Shown here piece after piece: positions 25,988-34,397 of a stretch of 64,000 nt of DNA. This stretch comes from Vogesella indigofera. GTDB taxonomy: Bacteria > Pseudomonadota > Gammaproteobacteria > Burkholderiales > Chromobacteriaceae. Each line of letters opens with the position of its first letter. Position 1 is the first letter of the stretch. The notes under the pieces were generated by a model. It worked only from the letters and a program-made list of their open reading frames with translations, had not been told where the DNA came from and made no database searches. The DNA is taken from assembly GCF_028548395.1 (NCBI RefSeq), contig NZ_JAQQLA010000001.1, positions 186,001-250,000 on the forward strand, written 5' to 3'. The position numbers and the translations under genes are program-made.

Positions 25988-27160
25988 TTACACGGCGACG
26001 GCCTTGGCAAAGTCGACCAGGTAGCGGTCGGTGATGCGCTGGCGGAAGGTGAGGTTTTCGAGCGGTGGCACCGGGGTGTAGTCGTAGTCGATGTACAGCT
26101 TGCCGGCCTTGAGGGTGTCCTTGGTGTTGATGTCCACATCCACCCAGGCTTCGCCGCCGATCAGATATTCCAGGCGGGTCCACTCGCGGAACTTGGCGTT
26201 CAGCCCTTCCACCAGATCACGGGCACGCGATACGGTCAACGGGCCATCCACCGCCCACATGTGCGCCTCGGCCATGGTGTCGGCCACGATCTGTGCGGTG
26301 CGGGTGTAGTTCTCGAACTGGAACAGCGGGTCGATGCTGCAGGTGCGCGAACCCCAGAAGCGGTAGCCGCCCTCCTGAATCAGGGAGGTGACCTCGTTGG
26401 CGTTCAGATAGCCGGCGTCGGTGTTCGGGTCCTGCAGATCCCAGAACACGTCGTGGCTGATGCCGGTTACACCGTTGACCGGCACGTTGGACAGGGTTTT
26501 GTGCCAGCCGATTTCGTGGTCGATCTTGGCGCGCAGGCCCAGCGCACGGGCGATGGCGTAGGCGCTCTTTTCCTGGTTGGCCGTGGTATCCCAGCCGGTG
26601 AAGTCCGGCCAGATGGTCATGATTTCGCGGGCGCCGAAGTTGTCGCGGTAGGCGACGGCAGCTTCCTTGGTTTCCGCGCCGAAGGCCGAGGCGTACACGA
26701 AGCCGCGCAGCTTCTGCGCAATGCTCACCAACTCGGTAGCCACCGGCAGGCTGTCCAGCCCTGGCACGCCGAGAATGCGCGGCTTCACCTTCAGGCGGGA
26801 CTTGGCCGCCAGCAGCGCTTTCATGCCGGTGTAGCGGGCGCCGTCCACGGTGCCGATCAGGTTGGAGGTGGTTTCTTCCGGCGTAGCACCTTCGCGGGCC
26901 CGCACCATGACAATAATCGGGTTGGTCTGGTCGCTGATGGCGTCCAGTGTGTGCGCCATGGTGCCGGTGTCGCCGGCCTTGCCCAGGGCGTTCATCACGT
27001 TGGTGATCAGCACCGGGGTGTCGTAGGGGAATACGGTGTCGTCGGCGTCTTCGGCGGTACACACCACCCCGATGGTGGCGGTTTCCGCGGTGCGGATGGT
27101 ACGGGTGCCATCGCTGGCTTCCACGACCCGCACGCCGTGGTGGTATTGGTCTGCTGCCAT
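25988..27160 (-). CDS. FI: Tail sheath protein gpFI
   Basis: A 390-residue contractile sheath subunit: MAADQYHHGVRVVEASDGTRTIRTAETATIGVVCTAEDAD is the usual P2 FI start, and GYRFWGSRTCSIDPLFQFENYTRTAQIVADTMAEAHMWAVDGPL is the conserved C-terminal sheath block. It is the first gene of the FI-FII-E-T-U-D operon. A TTGT-N13-ACAA dyad lies 74 bp upstream (27234-27254). Confidence 0.95.
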   Translation of the reverse strand: MAADQYHHGVRVVEASDGTRTIRTAETATIGVVCTAEDADDTVFPYDTPVLITNVMNALGKAGDTGTMAHTLDAISDQTNPIIVMVRAREGATPEETTSNLIGTVDGARYTGMKALLAAKSRLKVKPRILGVPGLDSLPVATELVSIAQKLRGFVYASAFGAETKEAAVAYRDNFGAREIMTIWPDFTGWDTTANQEKSAYAIARALGLRAKIDHEIGWHKTLSNVPVNGVTGISHDVFWDLQDPNTDAGYLNANEVTSLIQEGGYRFWGSRTCSIDPLFQFENYTRTAQIVADTMAEAHMWAVDGPLTVSRARDLVEGLNAKFREWTRLEYLIGGEAWVDVDINTKDTLKAGKLYIDYDYTPVPPLENLTFRQRITDRYLVDFAKAVAV

Positions 27161-27233
27161 TCCTGTGATCTCCGGAGATTAGAATGCAGAGCAGAGCATG
27201 CCGCGCGTGCGCTTTAGCCGCTGCTCGTGCTTG

Positions 27234-27254
27234 TTGTGCCGGCTTGCGGCACAA
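27234..27254. promoter_or_regulatory. Late-operon dyad (probable Ogr box) before FI
   Basis: TTGT-N13-ACAA, here extended to perfect 8-bp arms TTGTGCCG / CGGCACAA around a 5-bp centre. Related dyads lie before gene V and between O and P. P2 Ogr sites are described as TGT-N12-ACA centred near -55. Spacing of one extra base is noted. Confidence 0.7.
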
Positions 27255-27305
27255 GCGGCAGACAGCTATCACGGAAAGAATCAGGCCACAGGCCGAGCAA
27301 CGAGC

Positions 27306-27722
27306 ATGGACCCTTCATCTGCCACCCTGCTACGAGACATCCTCGGAGCGGCAGACACTGGCGATATGCTGTTGATATTGGAGTGTGTCATCGGGAAGTC
27401 TGAAGGCATCGCCATGGACATCGATGCGGAGCGAAGAGGGGAGTTGGCCAGCGATCTGCTGCAGCTGGTCAACGATGGCTTGGCGCGGGCCAGTCGTCGG
27501 GCGGGCGTGCTGGCTCAGCTGACAGAGCGCGAGCGCGATATTGCCAGCCTGCTGGAGTGCGGCATGACCAACGACGCGATGGCCGCCGCACTTTTTGTCA
27601 GCGAAAGAACGGTGCGGGCACACCTAGAGATGATCGCCCGAAAGCTGGGCACTACCAACCGCACCGAGCTGGTTGCCCGGTTACTGGGTGCCAATACTGG
27701 CGGTTCCGCCAATACCAAGTGA
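27306..27722 (+). CDS. LuxR-type HTH regulator, prophage cargo
   Basis: A 138-residue protein. The C-terminal 60 residues (LTERERDIASLLECGMTNDAMAAALFVSERTVRAHLEMIARKLGTTNRTELVARLLG) are a complete GerE/LuxR helix-turn-helix. The N-terminal 75 residues are a short helical region with no recognisable receiver or autoinducer domain. It is on the opposite strand to the tail operon and divergent from FI, a typical place for a lysogenic-conversion gene. ATG 27306 is preferred because longer versions would run through the Ogr-like dyad. It could regulate host or phage genes; the target is unknown. Confidence 0.8.
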   Translation: MDPSSATLLRDILGAADTGDMLLILECVIGKSEGIAMDIDAERRGELASDLLQLVNDGLARASRRAGVLAQLTERERDIASLLECGMTNDAMAAALFVSERTVRAHLEMIARKLGTTNRTELVARLLGANTGGSANTK

Positions 27723-27778
27723 ATACAGTTTGATTCAAAATATGGCATTGTTATTTTGTTTTGAGCGATGCCCGACCT

Positions 27779-27988
27779 ATGTGTACCCGAATTGCAGCCA
27801 CCACCCTCAATCCCCTGATCGGCGACAGTCCGGCCGATACCCTCGAAAACCTCTGTTCCTGTCTGGCCGGGATGGGGGAGGCAATGAGCAACCACCACAA
27901 AGACCCCACGTTACAGTTCTTCATGACCTCGGTGAGCAGTGCGTTGCAGTTTGAGGCAAGGCAGCTACAAGGGGACCGTGACCACTAA
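27779..27988 (+). CDS. Small hypothetical protein after the LuxR-type gene
   Basis: A 69-residue product starting MCTRIAATTLNPLIGDSPADTLENLCSCLAGMGEAMSNHHKD, with a TTG start 6 codons earlier as an alternative. It is cysteine-containing, soluble and mostly helical. It lies 56 bp after the LuxR-type gene in the same direction and before a strong terminator, so the two may form a cargo operon. No family recognised. Confidence 0.5.
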   Translation: MCTRIAATTLNPLIGDSPADTLENLCSCLAGMGEAMSNHHKDPTLQFFMTSVSSALQFEARQLQGDRDH

Positions 27989-28008
27989 ATGTTTTCCTCC
28001 AGATAACA

Positions 28009-28037
28009 AAAACCCCCGCAGTTAACAGTGCGGGGGT
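28009..28037. terminator. Bidirectional terminator
   Basis: The stem ACCCCCGCA / TGCGGGGGT with an 8-nt loop has A5 on the left and TAAGTTTTG on the right. It separates the rightward cargo pair from the leftward small gene at 28053. Confidence 0.8.
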
Positions 28038-28052
28038 AAGTTTTGTTTCAGG

Positions 28053-28298
28053 TTATTTCTTCATTACCTCATTGACCACCTTACTTTGTACCGTCAATCG
28101 CATGCACTCATTGTTAATTGCATGCTCTAAATCTGGATTCACCTTGTCGGCTTCCTTGATGATTGCATCAGTACAATCTGCCTGAGTCTGAGCAGCAGAG
28201 AGCCCAAATAAACCCATGTTGAATAGATACACCATATAAGCAAAAGAAAGTGCTGCGGCCAAGGTGGTGAGAAATGTTCGACCCATCTCATTATCCAT
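28053..28298 (-). CDS. Small exported or membrane-anchored protein
   Basis: An 81-residue protein. A hydrophobic segment (FLTTLAAALSFAYMVYLFNMGLFGL) near the N-terminus is followed by a polar domain with two cysteines (CTDAI...NECMRL) that could form a disulphide in the periplasm. Base composition is lower in GC than the flanking tail genes, as expected for a moron. No good ribosome site is visible before the ATG. A superinfection-exclusion role is possible but only guessed from size and layout. Confidence 0.5.
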   Translation of the reverse strand: MDNEMGRTFLTTLAAALSFAYMVYLFNMGLFGLSAAQTQADCTDAIIKEADKVNPDLEHAINNECMRLTVQSKVVNEVMKK

Positions 28299-28400
28299 GA
28301 ATGGTTGTTTATACCTTTGGCATGGTAGGTGTTGCCTACGTTATTTGCAACTATTTGTTTTAAATTTGTGCTTAATACATAAGTGGCACGGCTGCTTATT

Positions 28401-28718
28401 TTATTTGTCGACGGGAGCGGGCCGGCCTTCATCTGTTTCGATGCTCTTCTGGCAGTGGCCGGGGTCCAGCCAGTCAAGCAGCCGGCACAGTAGGCACCAG
28501 TGCCAGATGCCGGCGCGTGCGCCTTTGCCGGCGCGGCTGCTAATGGTTTCGTCCTCGCTACCGCCCCACGCCGCATTCAGCATCTGGTCGCCGCCGACGG
28601 CGATGCGCACCGTGCGCGGCGAGCCGACCAGCGCAGCGGGCAGTCCCCACAGCAGGGCCAGCAGCGCGGCCAACGTTGCGGCCAGCCACAGCCCGAGCAG
28701 GACCAGGCGGCGCCTCAT
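28401..28718 (-). CDS. Conserved prophage inner-membrane protein
   Basis: A 105-residue protein with one N-terminal membrane helix (RLVLLGLWLAATLAALLALLWGLPAAL). The polar domain contains VGGDQMLNAAWGGSEDETISSRAGK and WCLLCRLLDWLDPGHCQKSI, a cysteine/histidine-bearing pattern I have seen in small proteins of tailed-phage lysis or tail regions. It overlaps the fibre-assembly gene by 4 bp (ATGA). Function unknown. Confidence 0.7.
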   Translation of the reverse strand: MRRRLVLLGLWLAATLAALLALLWGLPAALVGSPRTVRIAVGGDQMLNAAWGGSEDETISSRAGKGARAGIWHWCLLCRLLDWLDPGHCQKSIETDEGRPAPVDK

Positions 28719-29293
28719 GCGGCACTGCCAGGCCAGCTGGCCTGAATGTCGATGGCGGCCAGCTCTGCCTCGCTGTCAGCGGCCTCCACCTCTGTTTTCA
28801 GCTGGCGCGCATGAGCGTGCAGCGCAGCCGCGTGCTGCGCCAGCGCCACAGGTATGCCGATCACGCCGGCTGCATCGAGGGTCAGTACGCTGTTGTCGGC
28901 GCAGGTCCATTCAATGCCGAACGGCTGGCCGGCTGCCAGCGCAGCCTGGGCAGCCAGCGCGGCGGCAGTGATGCGCTGCACACTGCGTGGGGTGGAGTCG
29001 AGCAGCTTGCCGCGATACAGGAAGCCCGCTTCTTCGCGTTGGTCACGCTCGGCGGTGATGGCGGCCAGTAGCTCGATGCGGCGGGCGGCGAAGTGTGTAG
29101 CTTCGCCAGCGGCATCAAGCGTCCATGCCTCACCATCCCACACATGCAGCGAACTAGGCGGTTCCGGCACCTTACGGATGCCGAGTGCAGCAAGTTCTTC
29201 TGTAGTAGCGAGTGCCAGCCAGCCCGGTGGGTAGGTCACCTCCTGGTGAGTAAACCCGGTGTCAAAAATCGGTTGTCCGTCTCTCAGAAACAC
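28715..29293 (-). CDS. G: Tail fibre assembly chaperone-like protein (DUF4376)
   Basis: A 192-residue protein. The N-terminal part (MFLRDGQPIFDTGFTHQEVTYPPGWLALATTEELAALGI) is the usual baseplate/fibre-accessory start. The C-terminal 110 residues match DUF4376 (R-x-x-R-x-x-x-I-x-A-x-x-x-A..., W-T-C-A-D-N-S-V-x-T-L-D-A-x-G). Proteins in this position help fold or attach tail fibres. It follows the fibre genes as G follows H in P2, though its sequence family differs from P2 G. Confidence 0.75.
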   Translation of the reverse strand: MFLRDGQPIFDTGFTHQEVTYPPGWLALATTEELAALGIRKVPEPPSSLHVWDGEAWTLDAAGEATHFAARRIELLAAITAERDQREEAGFLYRGKLLDSTPRSVQRITAAALAAQAALAAGQPFGIEWTCADNSVLTLDAAGVIGIPVALAQHAAALHAHARQLKTEVEAADSEAELAAIDIQASWPGSAA

Positions 29294-29310
29294 AATGCAT
29301 CCTCCGTTTG

Positions 29311-30093
29311 TTATGGTGCTGCGCCGTAAATCGTGCCGCGCACAAGGTAGGTCACCGCACCGCCGGCGACGGCGATGGCCGCGCCAGCCGCACCGCCTGC
29401 ACCGGCGGCGTCACCAGATGTCGCGCCAAAATCCTGAGGCCGTTTGCCGGTACCACCAGCCACCCCCAGTGCTCCGCCCGTACCGCCTGCGTTTGCATAG
29501 GTAGCGCTGTTACCCGTTGTAGTACCGCCACCGCCGGCCGTGCTTTGTGTGGCCGTGGCGCCGGCTGTTGGCGTGCCGGTGCCCGATCCGTTGCCGCCAC
29601 CACCCGCACCGCCGCCGCCACCACCTCCGCCGGCAATGACACCCGCGTTGCTGACTTGCAGCGGCACCGCCGTTTGCACTGCGATACCACCAGTGCCACC
29701 GGGTTTGCCCACTGTCGAGCCGGTGTTGGCTGCACCGCCAGCTCCCAGCGGCACCCCACCGCCACCGCCACCGCCGCGGTACACACCGGTACCGCCCTGA
29801 CCACCGGTACCACCACGGCCGTACACCGTGCCCTGGTTGTCGAAGATCACGGTATTGCCGGCAAACTCGGCTCCGAACGAGAAGCACGCGGCGGCAGCGG
29901 ATGCTGCGATCAGGGTCACCCCCGGCAGCACCTTGACGCGGATGACCGCGCCGGTACGCCAGCTACCACCCAGTGCGGCCAATGTTGCCGTATTGAGCGC
30001 CGTGGCACTGAGCGCCAGATCGGTCGTTGCAAATAGCACTAGCACCTCGGCACCCGCCAGCAGCGGTGCCGCCAAATTAGCTGGCACCGTCAT
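29311..30093 (-). CDS. Glycine-rich tail-fibre tip / receptor-binding protein
   Basis: A 260-residue protein whose central 150 residues are runs of glycine with A, T, S or V (for example YRGGGGGGGVPLGAGGAA, VIAGGGGGGGGAGGGGNGSG). The regular spacing suggests polyglycine-II helices as in the gp38 adhesins of T-even-like phages such as S16, where glycine-rich segments frame receptor-binding loops. The N-terminal 80 residues are an ordinary beta-rich domain. It overlaps the 595-residue fibre gene by 4 bp (ATGA), consistent with a fibre plus separate tip. The adhesin role is inferred. Confidence 0.7.
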   Translation of the reverse strand: MTVPANLAAPLLAGAEVLVLFATTDLALSATALNTATLAALGGSWRTGAVIRVKVLPGVTLIAASAAAACFSFGAEFAGNTVIFDNQGTVYGRGGTGGQGGTGVYRGGGGGGGVPLGAGGAANTGSTVGKPGGTGGIAVQTAVPLQVSNAGVIAGGGGGGGGAGGGGNGSGTGTPTAGATATQSTAGGGGTTTGNSATYANAGGTGGALGVAGGTGKRPQDFGATSGDAAGAGGAAGAAIAVAGGAVTYLVRGTIYGAAP

Positions 30094-31877
30094 TTCACGT
30101 CCTTCACCAGGGAGACAAATACGCGAGTCGCTGTTTCGACGTAGTACGCCAGGTAGTCCACAGCACCGGCGGCCGTGGACAGCGCCGGCGCAGTGCCGCC
30201 GCCAAATTTCCAGTTGGCGCCGAAGGCCAGCGTGCGCGAGCCGGTAGCATCTTGCGTCACGGCGATGATGCCGCTCTGGCCAGCAACGGCATTAGTCGGT
30301 GTGCCGAGTGTGCGGTTACCCGCCAGCGTGAGGCTGTAGTTGTTGGAGAGGGCCAGATCCACGGCGATGGTGGCGGCATCGGTCAGTGCTGCTACGGTGC
30401 CGCGCTGCGCGGCACTCCAGCCTTGAACTCGATCGATCTCAGCAACCAGATCGGTGCCACTGGTGATCTTGCTCCAGTCCAGCGACGGAATATCCGCGGC
30501 GGTCAGAGCCGCACCGCCGGTGACCCGGCCGTAGGCATCGACCGTCACTTTCGGATAGGTGCCGGCGCCAACACCACTGGCGGACAACGCGACGGTCGGG
30601 TTGCCAGCGACGCCATCGCCGTTGGTCACTGTGACGCCGGCACCGGCTGTCAGCGTCCGTGCGGCAACTGTGCCCGCGCCGGTACGGATCACCATGCCGG
30701 TGCTGGCGAGGTTGTGCAACGCGAGCACGTTGCTGCCGGCGGCGAGTGCCACTTGGTTGCCAGACACGGCCAGACCAGTGCCGGCGGTGACCGTGCCGGC
30801 GCCGGCAAACTGCGTCCAGCTGACGCTGGTGGTGCCGAGCGTGCCACCCGGATCGACAGTACACACCCAGCCGCTGTCGGCGTTGCTAGTGCCGCTCTCA
30901 ACAAAGACAAAGGCGCTGATCAGCTCGCCCCACGCGTCGGTGTCGGTGGTGCGCGTCCACGCGCCGGCCGCTACCAGGTAGATGCCGTTCTGGCTGGCAG
31001 TGGCCTGGTTTTTCACCAGCACACGATCACCGGCGACCAGCGCTACGCCGTCGACAGTCTGCGTGCCGGACAGCGTGATATTGGCTGTGGTGGCGGCGCG
31101 TACCGAGGTCTTGACCTCAAGGCCGGCCGCCATGTTGTCGACGTATTGTTTGGTGGCGGCATCGAGGGCGTTGCTCGGGTCGGATGCGAGAGCGACCTGG
31201 GCGAACGACGGCTTGGCGCCGCTGTGGATCGCCTGTGGCAGCGACAGCGTGATGCCGCCGGACGCCGCCGACACGTTGACCTGGTTGGTGGTACCAGCCA
31301 GCGAGGTGACTCCGGTGTTGGTGATCACCGGATTGCCGGCGACGCCATCGCCATTGCTGATACTGATGCCGGCACCGGCGGTCAATGTACGTGCGGCCAC
31401 GGTACCGACACCGGTGTTGACGTAGAAACCGGTGGTGAGGAGCGCGGCCAGTGCGGTCAGATCAGCATCGAGCGGCTGTGCGTCGGTGATGCCGTAGCCC
31501 GCCAGCGTGCTGGGGTTGCTGCCGGCGGTAACGCGGCCCTTAACGTCGACAGTGACGCTGCGGTAGGTACCAGCGGCCACGCCAGTGCTGGCCAGCGTCA
31601 TCGCCGAGGTGACATTGCCGTTGCCATCGAACGCTGCCGCCCAGCTGCCGTCGCCGGTCATGGTGATGGTGCGAGCGGTCTTGAGGCGGGTGGCGTACAT
31701 CACAGTCAGCGCGCCGGATACCGCGTCGTCGATCTGTTTTTTCAGGAAGGCTGTGCGGTTGGCCAGCACCTGCACCGGGATGTTGTCCGGGCAGTCCGGG
31801 CCTCCGGTCAGGATGGCATCCGCTTCAAAGTAGGGCACGCCGGCCGCCCAGGTGGCGGTTTCAATCAAGTTTCCCAT
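30090..31877 (-). CDS. H: Tail fibre protein (gpH-like)
   Basis: A 595-residue fibre. The N-terminal region (MGNLIETATWAAGVPYFEADAILTGGPDCPDNIPVQVLANRTAFLKKQID) is a phage fibre attachment domain. The shaft contains repeats, including two copies of TVAARTLTAGAG-[IV]-x-[IV]-x-NGDGVAGNP near residues 150-182 and 398-430, and fibre-type AAGTYRSVTVDVKGRVTAG / GAGTYPKVTVDAYGRVTGG units. The C-terminal 90 residues (LTLAGNRTLGTPTNAVAGQSGIIAVTQDATGSRTLAFGANWKF) form a domain seen at the tips of other phage fibres. It lies between I and the assembly protein as expected for H. Confidence 0.88.
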   Translation of the reverse strand: MGNLIETATWAAGVPYFEADAILTGGPDCPDNIPVQVLANRTAFLKKQIDDAVSGALTVMYATRLKTARTITMTGDGSWAAAFDGNGNVTSAMTLASTGVAAGTYRSVTVDVKGRVTAGSNPSTLAGYGITDAQPLDADLTALAALLTTGFYVNTGVGTVAARTLTAGAGISISNGDGVAGNPVITNTGVTSLAGTTNQVNVSAASGGITLSLPQAIHSGAKPSFAQVALASDPSNALDAATKQYVDNMAAGLEVKTSVRAATTANITLSGTQTVDGVALVAGDRVLVKNQATASQNGIYLVAAGAWTRTTDTDAWGELISAFVFVESGTSNADSGWVCTVDPGGTLGTTSVSWTQFAGAGTVTAGTGLAVSGNQVALAAGSNVLALHNLASTGMVIRTGAGTVAARTLTAGAGVTVTNGDGVAGNPTVALSASGVGAGTYPKVTVDAYGRVTGGAALTAADIPSLDWSKITSGTDLVAEIDRVQGWSAAQRGTVAALTDAATIAVDLALSNNYSLTLAGNRTLGTPTNAVAGQSGIIAVTQDATGSRTLAFGANWKFGGGTAPALSTAAGAVDYLAYYVETATRVFVSLVKDVK

Positions 31878-31898
31878 GAGTTCTCCGGGTGATCGGGG

Positions 31899-32465
31899 TT
31901 AGGTGGAGCCGCGTGTGTAGCTGCCATTGCGACTGGCCAGTCCGTTGCGGGTGAGTGCTGCCTGGCTGAAGTCCAGCTCGAACAGGTGGCAACGGACGGG
32001 GGCAATCTCGGCCAACATCTGGCGAGCAAAGGTTGCCTGCTGCACCGTCAGGCGGCTGTGGCAGACCACGCGGTATTCGGCCCAGGCATCGGCGCGGGTG
32101 CCGCGCTTGTTGAAGGCCGTACGGGTGCGGGTGCCGTCGCGGCGGTAGCCGGAGCGACCGGTTTCGATGTCAACCTCACCGAGACCCAGCGCGCGGAAAA
32201 CATCACGCACGGCAGCCACAGTGCCTTTGCGCTTGTGGATGTCGATCGACTGGCGGATCAGCGCGCGCTGGCGCTCTACACTGCTGGCGGCGTCGAAGCC
32301 TTCCACCGAACGTGCCCACGCCAGCCATGGCAGGAAGGCGACGGGGCAGCGGTTGGCATCGGCCAGCCAGCGCAGTGGTGTCGGGTCGATACCTGGCGCA
32401 CAAACTTCCGCTGTTCTGATTTCCAGCTGCGTGCTACCTGGCGGTAGCAAGGTGCGATGGGTCAT
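31899..32465 (-). CDS. I: Phage tail protein gpI
   Basis: A 188-residue baseplate wedge component of the P2 gpI family, with LRWLADANRCPVAFLPWLAWARSVEGFD and HKRKGTVAAVRDVFRALGLGEVDI, the conserved gpI blocks. ATG 32465 overlaps the gpJ stop by 4 bp. Confidence 0.93.
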   Translation of the reverse strand: MTHRTLLPPGSTQLEIRTAEVCAPGIDPTPLRWLADANRCPVAFLPWLAWARSVEGFDAASSVERQRALIRQSIDIHKRKGTVAAVRDVFRALGLGEVDIETGRSGYRRDGTRTRTAFNKRGTRADAWAEYRVVCHSRLTVQQATFARQMLAEIAPVRCHLFELDFSQAALTRNGLASRNGSYTRGST

Positions 32466-33361
32466 GGCGCGGCGCTTAGCGTGATGGCGGTACAGTCTGG
32501 AAATTCGCCATCGGCACAATCAATATCCGCTGCCGGTAGCAGTAGGGTGACGCGCTTCACATCGGCGGCATGCAAGGTGGCGTCGATCAGCGATCTCGGA
32601 ACGCTTTCCCCGAGACGACGCTGTTCGGCAAGCATGGCATCCAGTCTCAGCCTGGCTGCATCCAGTCCGCCCCCCGCGGTCAACGCACCGTCCTTGAACT
32701 CGATTTCTGCCGTGATGGCAAATGCCTTTGGCTGGCCAGCCGCAGCTTCTACGGTGTCGCAAAGCGGGATGCGGTCTTCTGCTGAAAGGTAGCTGGCCAC
32801 GGTGTCCAGCAATGCCTGGTCCGGCGTGCCGTTACTGCGACGATCCATGATATAGACCCGTATCAGCCCCGGTTCCGGTCGAATCACCTTGGCGTGAAGC
32901 ACGTTGGCCGATGCGGTCATGGTGTGGAACAAGTAGGCGCCGCGACTGCCGGCTACGGTGAGTCCTTCCAGCGACAGCTGGCAGCGATAGCGCAGTCGAT
33001 CATCGTCTTCCCATACCGCCGGCACCGGTGGCACAGCGTCAAGGTTGGCAGAGGCAATCAGCAGGCGCTCAACGCCGTAATCGGCGGCACGATTGTCAAG
33101 GTCGGCGCCGGTGGCGAACGCCAACATAGTTGCACGGGCAGCCTCATTTATCCGCTGACGCAAGATCAACTCGCGGTAGGTGTTCTCTCGCAGCATGCGT
33201 ACCAGCGGTTCAGACTCCAGTTGCAGGGTTAGGCGGATGGCGTCCTGTTCGTCTGCAGGGTACAGAGCGATCAGTGCTTCCTTGCGCTCGGCCAGCAAGG
33301 TGTCGAAGTCCAGCGCTTCGACCAGATCAGGTGGCTCCAGCTTGCTCAGGTCTACGGTCAT
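32462..33361 (-). CDS. J: Baseplate assembly protein gpJ
   Basis: A 299-residue baseplate J-like protein. The opening DLSKLEPPDLVEALDFDTLLAERKEALIALYP and the ATGADLDNRAADYGVERL and GSRGAYLFHTMTASANV segments are characteristic. It overlaps W by 4 bp and I by 4 bp, as in the tightly packed P2 V-W-J-I operon. Confidence 0.94.
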   Translation of the reverse strand: MTVDLSKLEPPDLVEALDFDTLLAERKEALIALYPADEQDAIRLTLQLESEPLVRMLRENTYRELILRQRINEAARATMLAFATGADLDNRAADYGVERLLIASANLDAVPPVPAVWEDDDRLRYRCQLSLEGLTVAGSRGAYLFHTMTASANVLHAKVIRPEPGLIRVYIMDRRSNGTPDQALLDTVASYLSAEDRIPLCDTVEAAAGQPKAFAITAEIEFKDGALTAGGGLDAARLRLDAMLAEQRRLGESVPRSLIDATLHAADVKRVTLLLPAADIDCADGEFPDCTAITLSAAP

Positions 33362-33729
33362 GTGCGTGTCCTTGTATAGGGCACTGACAGAGCCACCGCT
33401 TTACCGGCCAGCGGCCCTTCGGTACGCACCATCGTCAAGTTGAATTCCCACCGGCTGGTTTGTTCGCCCATGTCCAGCGATACATTGGCCGGACGCGCCC
33501 GCGGTTCCCAGCGCAGTAGGGCCATTACGGTGGCGGCGATCAGCTGCAGCCGCAGCGCCTTGGTCATCGGCTGGTCAATCATCTGCATGTTGTAAGTGCC
33601 GTATTCGCGCAGGGTGATGACACTGCCAATCGGCGTGCCGATGATGTCGGCCACCGATTGCTGCAGGTGTTCGGTATCGGTGATGGTGCGGCCGGTTCGT
33701 ACATTCAGGCCGGTGTAGGTTGCGGTCAT
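33358..33729 (-). CDS. W: Baseplate wedge protein gpW (gp25-like)
   Basis: A 123-residue GPW/gp25 family protein: GLNVRTGRTITDTEHLQQSVADIIGTPIGSVITLREYG is the usual first half and ALLRWEPRARPANVSL the second. It has lysozyme-like sheath-initiator function in the baseplate wedge. It overlaps V and J by 4 bp each. Confidence 0.94.
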   Translation of the reverse strand: MTATYTGLNVRTGRTITDTEHLQQSVADIIGTPIGSVITLREYGTYNMQMIDQPMTKALRLQLIAATVMALLRWEPRARPANVSLDMGEQTSRWEFNLTMVRTEGPLAGKAVALSVPYTRTRT

Positions 33730-34352
33730 AGTGGCGCCCCTGTTGTGCCGCCGTCAGCATCCGGGTGGCGGTGGGTCGCCAGTACCACCCCGTTGCTGCT
33801 GATACTGCCGGTGTTGGTCAGTTCTCCGTTGTGATCGATCGGGCCGCTGATGGTGGCGCCGGTGCCGGTGCCAGCGTTATTCAGCCCGTCCAGGTATGTG
33901 AGCGTCCCGCGCACCAGCACGTTGCCGGTGAACTCCGATTCCGGGCAGTCGACGGTGCATTTTTCGGAGGCTTCTACCAAGGCGGTCTTGATACCGGTTG
34001 CCGACAGCGCACCAGTGGCGTGGTTGTAGAGGATGCGGGCACCGTCCGGGTACTCGCGCAGGTGTTCGTCCGGGCTGGCGCTGGGGGCTGGAATAGCGTC
34101 AGAAAAGATGCCCAGCAGCACGATGCCGGCGGCCATCTCACCGCCGGGGCTTAGCACCAGACACTGTTCGCCCGCTGTCGGAGGGTTCCATTCGCGAGTG
34201 GTGCCGGCGCGCAGACTGAGCCAGGCCAGCCAGTTGCTGTCGTTGCCGCCGGATTTCACCCGCACGCGCGCCGTTGCGTGGTTGACCTCGGCTATGGTGC
34301 CGAGGCGTATCACGTTGTCGGTGCGGCGGATTTGTTCTGCTGATTCGCTCAT
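33726..34352 (-). CDS. V: Baseplate spike protein gpV
   Basis: A 208-residue tail spike homologous to P2 gpV. It has an N-terminal OB fold (VIRLGTIAEVNHATARVRVKSGGNDSNWLAWLSLRAGTTREWNPPTAGEQCLVLSPGGEMAAGIVLLGIFS), a beta-helix, and a C-terminal apex with THRHPDADGG, the histidine-rich segment that binds iron in gpV-type spikes. First gene of the V-W-J-I-H operon. An Ogr-like dyad lies 46 bp upstream. ATG 34352 has only a weak ribosome site. Confidence 0.92.
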   Translation of the reverse strand: MSESAEQIRRTDNVIRLGTIAEVNHATARVRVKSGGNDSNWLAWLSLRAGTTREWNPPTAGEQCLVLSPGGEMAAGIVLLGIFSDAIPAPSASPDEHLREYPDGARILYNHATGALSATGIKTALVEASEKCTVDCPESEFTGNVLVRGTLTYLDGLNNAGTGTGATISGPIDHNGELTNTGSISSNGVVLATHRHPDADGGTTGAPL

Positions 34353-34397
34353 GTGGCAAGGTTGCCGCGCGCCGGGCGGCAGGTCATGCGGTGGATG

